Shown: positions 1-6,005 of the stretch, piece by piece | Layout of the letters: the number at the start of each line of letters is the position of its first letter | Position numbering within the stretch: the stretch's first letter is position 1 | Source of the DNA: an uncultured Dorea sp. | GTDB taxonomy: Bacteria > Bacillota_A > Clostridia > Lachnospirales > Lachnospiraceae | NCBI GenBank assembly: GCA_948468495.1 | Contig: CAOKJI010000031.1 | Location: forward strand, 1-10,378 | DNA length: 10,378 bases | Reading direction: 5' to 3' | The notes under the pieces: model-generated | The model's database searches: none | Told to the model about the DNA's origin: nothing | The model's input: only the letters and a program-made list of their open reading frames with translations | Position numbers and translations under genes: made by a program

Positions 1-22
1 CTATGATTAAGATTCCCGCCAT
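1..22 (-). CDS. Possible start of a further minus-strand gene (partial, cut by window edge)
   Basis: An ATG at 22-20 is preceded by a run of six G on the minus strand (36-31) at a spacing of 8 nt, which would serve as a ribosome binding site. The seven readable codons give MAGILII, a short hydrophobic start of the kind seen in Rossmann-like proteins, but seven residues are not enough for any family call. It would start 47 nt after the stop of the AlbA_2 gene, so it could be co-transcribed with it. The 7-bp inverted repeat CATATAT (20-26 and 39-45) brackets the G run, which would sit in the loop. Confidence 0.3.
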
Positions 23-69
23 ATATCTGTCCCCCCTAATATATGTTAGTTCTTTTGGCATGTTTTGCT

Positions 70-1398
70 TTATTTCTCAATTCTCCAATAACCTTTTCTG
101 TCAGAGCCAATACGGGTTATTTTCCCTGATTCACGAAGTCTTTTTATAATACGGCTAATTTTTCTGGTACTAAATCCAAGTTTCTCACTTATCCTTTTAG
201 CCGTAATGTCAGGATCTTTTTCTAGTAATAAAACAACTTTCCTATCATCGCCATTTTCATCGCCATTTTCATCGCCATTTTCATCGCCATTTAATTTATT
301 TTTAATCATATCCTTCTTTTGTTCCACCCATGAAAAAGGAAAAACAACTTTGATAAAATGTTCAGATATCTCAAAAATAGTTTTGTCATAAGCACCTAAA
401 ATACGGCTCATCCCAGAACCAAGCTGTTCGACCAAGCCGACGTCCTTAAACACCCTCATCAATTCCCTGTTTCTAGGCATACTGCTGCAGCTAAAAAACT
501 CTTCCATACTTTGTCCCTGAATCAAACCGCCATAAGATGTGAATTCCATTCTGTCGCTAAAGATTTCAAATACTGGAGGGATTTCTCGAGAATAATCGTT
601 GTGAACAATGGCATTAATCAAAGCCTCTCTCAACGGAACTGGTTCTACCAGATTTTTTTCTACCCGTTTCGTACTGGTCACTTTTGCTTTTGTTACATTT
701 TCTATTTTCATTTTTTCTAAAACCGTATTGGTAGCCTTAACCAGCGAACAATACCCATATTCTTCATTTTCTGCCAAATCCACTTTATCTTTTCCGGCAT
801 ATTTCGCAACTTTAATAGATACGCCATTTTCATCAGCCAAAAGATATGCGATGTAATTATATTTTCCGTCAGGCGTATACAGTTCCAGGCTATTTGCAAA
901 TTGATTGTTTAATTCCAGCCCACGTTCCTGATAATAAATCTTAAGTTGCGCAAATGTAAGGTCTTGTCTGGGCGAAGGTATATTACGCAGTGTCGTATGA
1001 ATCCTCTTTGCATATAATTCATCTATCAAAGCGGTAGACATAGGCTGTGTTGACGTTCCTACTCTCATATAGCATCCACTTGGCGACATTCCTTTTCCCC
1101 TAATATAATAAGGCTTCTCAAGTCCGCTGGATACAATGATTTTAATCACTGCTATTCCTTTTATATCTTCTATACTAATGTCAAATAATCCAAGTGTTGA
1201 TGGTAAAATGTTATTTTTTATCCTATCTGCAATTTTTAATTGAATAGCATCTATATCAAGATTTTTAACAGGATGGCCATCATCATCAATACCTATATAA
1301 AGTATTCCGCCTTCGCGATTATTTAAAAAAGCTACAATTTCTTTTTCTAATTTATCATTTAGTGTAGACTTGAACTCTATACGGTTACTTTCCTGCAA
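70..1398 (-). CDS. AlbA_2 (Schlafen-like) / HATPase_c_4 / winged-helix protein, probably a transcriptional regulator
   Basis: This 442-residue protein has the three-part layout of the 'ATP-binding protein / AlbA_2 domain' family. The N-terminal AlbA_2 module (about 3-125) shows ESNRIEFK, EIVAFLNNREGGILYIGIDDDG and MRVGTSTQPM. A GHKL-type ATPase segment (about 250-355) shows REALINAIVHNDYS and VGLVEQLGSGMSRI. A C-terminal winged helix (about 386-442) includes ITAKRISEKLGFSTRKISRIIKRL. Members are predicted DNA/RNA-binding regulators and some lie near defence genes; this protein's target is unknown. A linker at about 370-385 is four NGDE units encoded by a perfect 12-bp tandem repeat. The start is TTG: it places the protein at the family's usual N-terminus (xESNRIE) with AAGG 10 nt upstream, and no ATG is available nearby. 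The gene overlaps the aminotransferase gene by 22 bp and is clearly more AT-rich than its neighbours (sampled lines about 27-40% GC against about 50%), which suggests acquisition. Confidence 0.85.
   Translation of the reverse strand: MQESNRIEFKSTLNDKLEKEIVAFLNNREGGILYIGIDDDGHPVKNLDIDAIQLKIADRIKNNILPSTLGLFDISIEDIKGIAVIKIIVSSGLEKPYYIRGKGMSPSGCYMRVGTSTQPMSTALIDELYAKRIHTTLRNIPSPRQDLTFAQLKIYYQERGLELNNQFANSLELYTPDGKYNYIAYLLADENGVSIKVAKYAGKDKVDLAENEEYGYCSLVKATNTVLEKMKIENVTKAKVTSTKRVEKNLVEPVPLREALINAIVHNDYSREIPPVFEIFSDRMEFTSYGGLIQGQSMEEFFSCSSMPRNRELMRVFKDVGLVEQLGSGMSRILGAYDKTIFEISEHFIKVVFPFSWVEQKKDMIKNKLNGDENGDENGDENGDDRKVVLLLEKDPDITAKRISEKLGFSTRKISRIIKRLRESGKITRIGSDRKGYWRIEK
245..292. repeat. Four perfect 12-bp tandem repeats inside the AlbA_2 gene
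   Basis: The unit TCATCGCCATTT occurs four times with no mismatch (245-256, 257-268, 269-280, 281-292). On the coding strand it encodes a repeated Asn-Gly-Asp-Glu linker between the ATPase segment and the winged helix. The unit is a multiple of three, so gain or loss of copies changes linker length without breaking the frame. Similar acidic NGDE-type linkers are, to my recollection, common in this protein family. Confidence 0.95.
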
Positions 1399-2570
1399 CT
1401 TTTCTTTTCCTTCCTCAACTTCTCTACAAACCGCTCAAACCGCTCCAGCGCCACCTTCAAATCTTCCAGCGAATATGCATAAGATATCCGAAGGAACCCT
1501 TCTCCGCATTCCCCGAACGCGGTTCCCGGCACTACCGCTACCTTCTCTTCTTCCAGAAATTTCTCTGCAAATTCTTCTGAAGTCATGCCAAATTCCCGGA
1601 TACTCGGAAAAATGTAGAATGCGCCGTAAGGCTCAAAACACTCCAGTCCCATACGGGCAAATTCGCTGACCAGATACCGTCTTCTCTGGTTGTACGCCTC
1701 CCGCATTTTCTCTACTTCCTCCCCGCAGTTACGGAGCGCTTCCACCGCCGCATACTGGCTGTTGGTAGGCGCACACATAATCGCATACTGGTGAATCTTC
1801 AACATCTGCTCCACAATTAACTTCGGTCCGCACACATATCCCAGTCTCCAGCCGGTCATGGCAAATCCCTTGGAGAACCCGTTAATCACCAGCGTCCGCT
1901 CCCGCATTCCCGGAAGCGACGCAATGGATGCGTGCTCCCCCTGATAAGTAAGCTCGGAATAAATTTCATCCGACATCACATACAGATCATGTTCAATGAC
2001 AACCTCGGCAATCGGTTCTAATTCCTCCCTGGTCATTATCGCTCCTGTAGGATTGTTCGGAAATGGCAGCACCAGTATCTTTGTTCTCGGCGTAATCGCC
2101 GCCTCCAGTTCCGCTTTAGTAAGCTTAAATTCATTCTCATTTTTCAGTGGAATCACTACAGGCACACCGCCCGCCAAAGCTGCGCAGGGCAGATATGATA
2201 CATAGGATGGCTGCGGAATCAGCACCTCGTCTCCCGCATCCAACATCGCCCGGAAACCAATGTCAATCGCCTCGCTTCCCCCGACGGTAACCACGACTTC
2301 ATCCTTTGAATCATAGCTTACTCCAATTTTTCGCTCCAGATATCTGCAAATCTCATCCTTTAATTCCTGCAGACCTGCATTTGACGTATAAAATGTCCTT
2401 CCTCTTTCCAGACAATAGATTCCCTCCTCCCGGACTCTCCATGGCGTATCAAAATCCGGCTCCCCTACGCCAAGGGAAATAGCGTCCTTCATCTCGCTTA
2501 CAATGTCAAAAAATTTGCGAATCCCTGAGGGCTGTATTTCCGTAATCTGTTTTGATAATGGATTTCTCAT
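1377..2570 (-). CDS. Pyridoxal-phosphate-dependent aminotransferase, class I/II (fold type I)
   Basis: This 397-residue enzyme has the family's usual length and all main signatures: an N-terminal substrate-binding segment ISLGVGEPDFDTP (31-43), FYTSNAGLQELK (60-71), the cofactor-contact motif PNNPTG (171-176), SDEIYSEL (200-207) with the PLP-binding Asp201, the Schiff-base lysine Lys234 in GFSKGFAMTGWRLGY, and the carboxylate-binding arginine Arg361 in FLRISYA. It resembles the PatA/AlaT/aspartate aminotransferase branch, so the amino donor and acceptor (aspartate, alanine, aromatic, or N-acetyl-diaminopimelate) cannot be settled from sequence. It is cytosolic. Its ATG overlaps the stop of the lrp-like gene by one base (TAATG), so translation is probably coupled. 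The last residues (KEKKSCRKVTV) run into the start of the AlbA_2 gene and look like an altered tail. Confidence 0.93.
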   Translation of the reverse strand: MRNPLSKQITEIQPSGIRKFFDIVSEMKDAISLGVGEPDFDTPWRVREEGIYCLERGRTFYTSNAGLQELKDEICRYLERKIGVSYDSKDEVVVTVGGSEAIDIGFRAMLDAGDEVLIPQPSYVSYLPCAALAGGVPVVIPLKNENEFKLTKAELEAAITPRTKILVLPFPNNPTGAIMTREELEPIAEVVIEHDLYVMSDEIYSELTYQGEHASIASLPGMRERTLVINGFSKGFAMTGWRLGYVCGPKLIVEQMLKIHQYAIMCAPTNSQYAAVEALRNCGEEVEKMREAYNQRRRYLVSEFARMGLECFEPYGAFYIFPSIREFGMTSEEFAEKFLEEEKVAVVPGTAFGECGEGFLRISYAYSLEDLKVALERFERFVEKLRKEKKSCRKVTV

Positions 2571-3061
2571 TAAAGTGTCACCAGCATCCTTTCTTCTTTA
2601 TCCTTCTGTACCAAAATCGTTCCATGGTCCTTGTACTTCTTCAAAATAAAATGCGTGGCCGTCCCCACAACCTCATCAATCGGCGATAATTTCTCCGACA
2701 CAAACCTAGATACCTCCATCAGAGATTTCCCCTCAATCGTTACCAGGAAATCATACGCTCCCGAAATCAGTGAAATAGAAGAAACCTCCGGATAATTATA
2801 AATCCTCTCCGCAATCTTCTCAAATCCTCTTCCCCTCTGGGGCGTCACCCGCACCTCAATCAAAGCGTTCACCTGATCAACCCCGGCCTTGTCCCAGTCA
2901 ATCATCGTATGATATCCGCAGATAATCTTCTCCTTTTCCATAGCCGCAATCTCGCTCTTTACCGTAGCCTCATCCGTCCCCAGAAGAACCGCCAGCTCCG
3001 CCGCGTCAACCTTGCAATTTCTTTCCATATAATTCAATATCTGTCGTCTCGTAACCTCCAT
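2570..3061 (-). CDS. Lrp/AsnC-family transcriptional regulator
   Basis: A 163-residue protein with an N-terminal helix-turn-helix (about 3-50: RRQILNYMERN, AAELAVLLGTDEATVKSEIAAMEKEKII) followed by a RAM effector-binding domain (about 62-145: NALIEVRVTPQRG, ISGAYDFLVTIEG). The length fits the family (about 140-170 residues). Lrp/AsnC proteins form octamers or dimers that sense amino acids and often control themselves and the adjacent gene. The direct overlap with an aminotransferase gene suggests control of amino-acid transamination, though the ligand is not predictable. The ATG at 3061 is preceded by AGGAGAGG at good spacing. The unusual early IICGYHTMIDWDKAG replaces the common 'IxGYxAxlD' linker, as in other members. 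Confidence 0.92.
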   Translation of the reverse strand: MEVTRRQILNYMERNCKVDAAELAVLLGTDEATVKSEIAAMEKEKIICGYHTMIDWDKAGVDQVNALIEVRVTPQRGRGFEKIAERIYNYPEVSSISLISGAYDFLVTIEGKSLMEVSRFVSEKLSPIDEVVGTATHFILKKYKDHGTILVQKDKEERMLVTL

Positions 3062-3239
3062 ACCTTATCCTCTCCTTATATTTTTTATTACTTAACATAT
3101 TGCTACCATTCATTAAGGTACACTTATCAAACCTACCCACAGCTCAAATTATCTTCCTTCATATACGCCCATGCTCCCTCCAGCACACTCCGCGGTTCAG
3201 ATTCCGTCCCGGGGGGAATCTGAACCTCAGAACCTCACC
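3062..3239. other. Intergenic region upstream of the lrp-like gene
   Basis: This 178-bp gap separates the AIR-synthase-like gene from the lrp-like gene. It holds the 33-bp inverted repeat described separately and an AT-rich stretch (about 3062-3150) that must carry the promoter of the lrp-aminotransferase unit. I could not find a convincing -35/-10 pair. A seven-codon reading frame with a fair ribosome binding site (MGVYEGR) is present on the minus strand at about 3172-3149, but nothing else supports it. Confidence 0.5.
3194..3226. repeat. 33-bp perfect inverted repeat (12-bp arms)
   Basis: The arms GGTTCAGATTCC (3194-3205) and GGAATCTGAACC (3215-3226) are exact reverse complements around a 9-nt GC-rich loop. 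It lies 14 bp beyond the ancestral end of the AIR-synthase-like gene. Neither strand has a T-run after the stem, so it is not a standard intrinsic terminator. It could slow transcription, protect the mRNA 3' end, or be a protein-binding operator for the lrp-like gene. An 8-bp tandem duplication (GAACCTCA at 3222-3229 and 3230-3237) overlaps its outer arm. Confidence 0.75.
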
Positions 3240-3368
3240 TCACCCCACCCCAAATACCTTCATCAATTCATCTGCTCCCGGCCTGTCGATATACCTCACA
3301 TCCTCCCCATTATGAATCACCTTATCATTCCCCCCGGTAAACTGTCCGATTACAACTGCCGCCATCCC
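3240..3368 (-). pseudogene. Detached C-terminal part of the AIR-synthase-like gene, beyond an in-frame stop
   Basis: After the TAA at 3371-3369 the same frame stays open for 42 codons to a TGA at 3242-3240. It reads GMAAVVIGQFTGGNDKVI, then HNGEDVRYIDRPGADELMKV. This is what the end of this family looks like: a Gly-(Ile/Met)-x-Ala-x-x-Ile-Gly strand, a basic/acidic turn and a final 'P-x-x-DELyk' helix. The gene therefore appears to be one nonsense mutation away from a 314-residue product (for example AAA, GAA or CAA changed to TAA). An ATG two codons after the stop could allow reinitiation, but no ribosome binding site is evident. Sequencing error is the main alternative. Confidence 0.75.
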
Positions 3369-4184
3369 TTACTGACGAAGTCTCTCTGCCGCCGCCTCTC
3401 CATGCTCCGCCGCCATCAGAAAGCTTCCGCCGGAAGTAAGCTGATAAGGATTCAGCCGAAAATGCTCGCACACCTCGATGGTTTCCTGCCGGATGGCAAT
3501 CTTCTTCATATCCAGACTCAGTCCCAGCCCGGTCTCCTCCGAGAGTCTCCACAAAGCCGCTAATATCCCGCCCTCGGTAATCTGACGCACAAGAGATATC
3601 CCGGTCTCCTGTGCCGCCCTTATTTTTCCCAGTCCGCAGACTTCGCTGTCCAGGGATTTCATCTGGCGGATAAATGCCGGGGTAAATCGTTCTCTCAACT
3701 CATGTTCTCTCTCCCCGATAATCCGAAGCATCCCTTCCAGCCCAATCCAGCCTGCCAGCAAGATATCCCGGCCGGCCTGTGCAGCCGGGCAGGCGATTCC
3801 CAGGCTCTCCTTCCCTTCTGCCGTTCCTGCTGCCATAATCCTCACCGCCGGTACCCGAAGCGCTGTCAAAACGCCTCCCTGCATTCTGATTCCTTCAATA
3901 GCAAAGCCTTCTTCGGAAAGCTTCTTTACAGCCCGCTTCATATGGTTTCTGACTGAATTGATTCTGGACTTATCCATGTCTGCCGGAATGGAAATCTGCG
4001 CCTCCACAGATGCTTTGAATACCCCCATAGACGCCAGTTCATTTGCCTGAACAAACAGACCGTAAGCGCCGGTATCCCTCATGCTCCCATAATAGGTTCC
4101 GGCAGAAAAACACGCCGTTCTCTCTGGTTGTTTCTCCGCGCCTATCCCCAATCTATTGTCTCCATCCAATTCTAACCGAATCAT
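3369..4184 (-). CDS. AIR-synthase-related protein (PurM/HypE-like fold), truncated by an in-frame stop
   Basis: This 271-residue reading frame matches the 'AIR synthase related' family most clearly in its C-terminal domain: AGRDILLAGWIGLEGMLRI (about 137-155), the ITEGGILAALWRLSEETGLG segment (about 202-221), IRQETIEVCEHFRLNPYQL (about 232-250) and SGGSFLMAA (251-259). PurM/HypE/ThiL-type proteins bind ATP between two domains. Here the N-terminal domain is short and diverged: ANELASMG (47-54) is kept, but the usual acidic GEDCA-type nucleotide motif is not visible. Catalytic activity is therefore doubtful. The ATG overlaps the VanW stop by 4 bp (ATGA), indicating coupled translation. The stop at 3371-3369 comes about 42 codons before the normal family end, and that tail is still readable, so the product is either shortened or the gene is newly inactivated. 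Confidence 0.78.
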   Translation of the reverse strand: MIRLELDGDNRLGIGAEKQPERTACFSAGTYYGSMRDTGAYGLFVQANELASMGVFKASVEAQISIPADMDKSRINSVRNHMKRAVKKLSEEGFAIEGIRMQGGVLTALRVPAVRIMAAGTAEGKESLGIACPAAQAGRDILLAGWIGLEGMLRIIGEREHELRERFTPAFIRQMKSLDSEVCGLGKIRAAQETGISLVRQITEGGILAALWRLSEETGLGLSLDMKKIAIRQETIEVCEHFRLNPYQLTSGGSFLMAAEHGEAAAERLRQ

Positions 4185-5788
4185 TCTTCTGTCCCCGTTT
4201 CCGTATCTGACGGCGTCTCTTCTGCTTCTTCTTCGGAATTATCACTGTCTCCGCCGCTTTCTTCCTCACTCTCGCCTCCGACGCTGCTATACCCTGCCTG
4301 AATTGCATTGTTGATAGCGTCTGCGTCCTGACTTGCAATCGCCGCTTCTAATGCGCTGACTGCCTCTGCGCTGCCGCCGGCAGTTCCCACTTCCACAATC
4401 TGGTCTGATTTCGCATAACTGCTGGTGTTAAAGATATCCCGGCTGACCTCCACGCCCCCTTCATAAACCACTTTCCACAATCTGGCCTCTCTGCCCGTAT
4501 GGGGACTCCCGGTATATGCCATTTCACCAAAAGAACGATTTGAAACCGCCTTATAAGTAACGCCGTAATTTTCGGTGCTTAACGTCTCGCTTTCAAATTG
4601 AACGCTGCGGTTCTCCGGCCTTGTCTCCTTGCCGTAAATCACCACCCGGAGCTGATTGGACGCGTCAATCTCTCCGAAAATGTAAATCGGTGCAGAATAC
4701 GGATTCTTAAACCGGAAATCCATAACGCCGCCCGCAATCGCCGCATCCCTTGAAGGCTCCACATAATCCACAGCCATGGAGTGGGGATACCGCTCTACAA
4801 TCTCCAGCTCCGCGTAAATCGCCGCATTATAAAGGGTCGTAGATACCTGACAGATACCGCCGCCGTAAGAAGGAACCACCTGTCCGTTTTCATAGGCCGT
4901 CCCCTCTACATATCCATGGGCCTCGTCATAGGGAGCTGTAGCGCTATAAACCGACAGTTCTTCTCCCGGTTTTAAAATGATGCCGTTCAGCTTCCCCACG
5001 CCAGTTTTCAAATTCGTCCAGCGCTGACCGCCTCCGGCATACGTAGAATAAGAACCCAGCTCATCCGTAACCTCTTCTAAATCCGCTCTCACAAGCCCCG
5101 GTTTCTCCCGGGTAACCGCCAGCTCCAGGCTGAAGGCCTCATGCTTCCATTTCCCATTCAGATACTCCGTTATCTTCTGGAGCATGCCCTTTTCATCAAT
5201 GGCCTCGCCTTCCTTCTCATCCACAATATTCAGCGTCCCGTCCTCGCCCCTGGTAATGTAAGCATCCTCAGAGCCCTGAAGAAGCGGCACTGCCTTCTCT
5301 TTCAGAAGACCTACTGTCTGCTCTTCTTCTATCGTATAGTTCTCCTCTAGAATGTAAGCCTGCTTTTCCAGCTTCTTCATCTGCCGGTAACGCTCCCAGA
5401 CACTTCCGCTCTTTCCATAACTTACCGCTTTCTTTACCAGCTTATCGATATCCGGGCTGCCGAATCCAAATTCATTTAAGGAAGCTTCTATATTATGCTC
5501 CCGAAACTTCAGAGTCACCGCAAGTTCCCCGTCCCTGGCAAGCTGATTGTGAAGCGCCTCTGTGGCCTGCTTTTTCGTCATACCAGACACATCCATCGTT
5601 CCAATAAAGACATTCCTGCAGATAGCGTCTTCCTCTGTCTTCCCCACATAATTACTCAGCGCCAGCCAGACTCCTCCGAACACGATTACAAATGCAGCCA
5701 GCACAAACAGAGCCGCCGCCTTAAGTCTTTTCGCGCGGCGTTTACCCGTCTGTCTGCGGCTGTTACTGTGTCTCTTTATGGACGCCAT
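4181..5788 (-). CDS. VanW-family membrane-anchored protein with peptidoglycan-binding-like domain
   Basis: A 535-residue surface protein. A strongly basic cytoplasmic N-terminus (1-23) is followed by one membrane span (about 24-46: AALFVLAAFVIVFGGVWLAL) with no cleavage site that I can see, so it should be anchored with its bulk outside. Residues about 60-225 fit the PG_binding_4-type module found before VanW domains. The VanW domain (about 243-390) carries GIILKPGEELSVY and the hallmark GGGICQVSTTLYNA (309-322). A G5-like beta segment follows (about 430-480), then a low-complexity acidic Ser/Glu tail (about 500-535). VanW proteins occur with vancomycin-resistance genes but are widespread in clostridia, and their biochemical role is not established; no van genes are present here. 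Start ATG at 5788 has AAGGAG 7 nt upstream. It lies 22 nt after the microprotein gene and overlaps the next gene by 4 bp. Confidence 0.92.
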   Translation of the reverse strand: MASIKRHSNSRRQTGKRRAKRLKAAALFVLAAFVIVFGGVWLALSNYVGKTEEDAICRNVFIGTMDVSGMTKKQATEALHNQLARDGELAVTLKFREHNIEASLNEFGFGSPDIDKLVKKAVSYGKSGSVWERYRQMKKLEKQAYILEENYTIEEEQTVGLLKEKAVPLLQGSEDAYITRGEDGTLNIVDEKEGEAIDEKGMLQKITEYLNGKWKHEAFSLELAVTREKPGLVRADLEEVTDELGSYSTYAGGGQRWTNLKTGVGKLNGIILKPGEELSVYSATAPYDEAHGYVEGTAYENGQVVPSYGGGICQVSTTLYNAAIYAELEIVERYPHSMAVDYVEPSRDAAIAGGVMDFRFKNPYSAPIYIFGEIDASNQLRVVIYGKETRPENRSVQFESETLSTENYGVTYKAVSNRSFGEMAYTGSPHTGREARLWKVVYEGGVEVSRDIFNTSSYAKSDQIVEVGTAGGSAEAVSALEAAIASQDADAINNAIQAGYSSVGGESEEESGGDSDNSEEEAEETPSDTETGTEE

Positions 5789-5810
5789 CCTCTCACTCCT
5801 TACCCTGATT

Positions 5811-5915
5811 CTATACCATCATCGCCGGCAGCACTGCCGTTACAACCATTGCAGCCACGATAACGATAATTACAATCGCCATAATTTTTCTTGTCTTTTT
5901 ATTATGAAAATTCAT
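5811..5915 (-). CDS. 34-residue single-span membrane microprotein
   Basis: This short gene begins with ATG at 5915, preceded by GAGGG at about 7 nt, and ends at TAG 5813-5811. It encodes a basic N-terminus (MNFHNKKTRK) followed by one uninterrupted hydrophobic stretch (IMAIVIIVIVAAMVVTAV, residues 11-28) and a short LPAMMV end. That is the pattern of a type II, N-in membrane microprotein. It stops 22 nt before the VanW start and has its own ribosome binding site, so the two are probably co-expressed and the peptide may assist the VanW protein or the membrane around it. I know similar tiny basic-plus-TM proteins from clostridia but cannot assign a function. Composition could in principle arise by chance, but the ribosome binding site and spacing argue for a real gene. 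Confidence 0.68.
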   Translation of the reverse strand: MNFHNKKTRKIMAIVIIVIVAAMVVTAVLPAMMV

Positions 5916-6005
5916 ATTCTTCCCTCTTTTCTGTATCGTACCCTCCGGGCACCCCTAATGGCCATCCGGCCGTTTCACAAGGTATACTTTTTTATCATAA
6001 CGGTT
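5916..6005. other. Short gap between the radical SAM gene and the microprotein gene
   Basis: This 90-bp gap contains the microprotein's ribosome binding site and GGCC-rich short repeats. No clear terminator for the radical SAM gene and no convincing promoter for the microprotein-VanW unit could be identified, so read-through from the radical SAM gene is possible. Confidence 0.4.

Noticed and set aside
4181..5788. Vancomycin-resistance locus suggested by the VanW domain
   Set aside because: No vanH, vanA/B-type ligase, vanX or VanRS genes are nearby, and VanW-domain proteins are common in clostridia without resistance.
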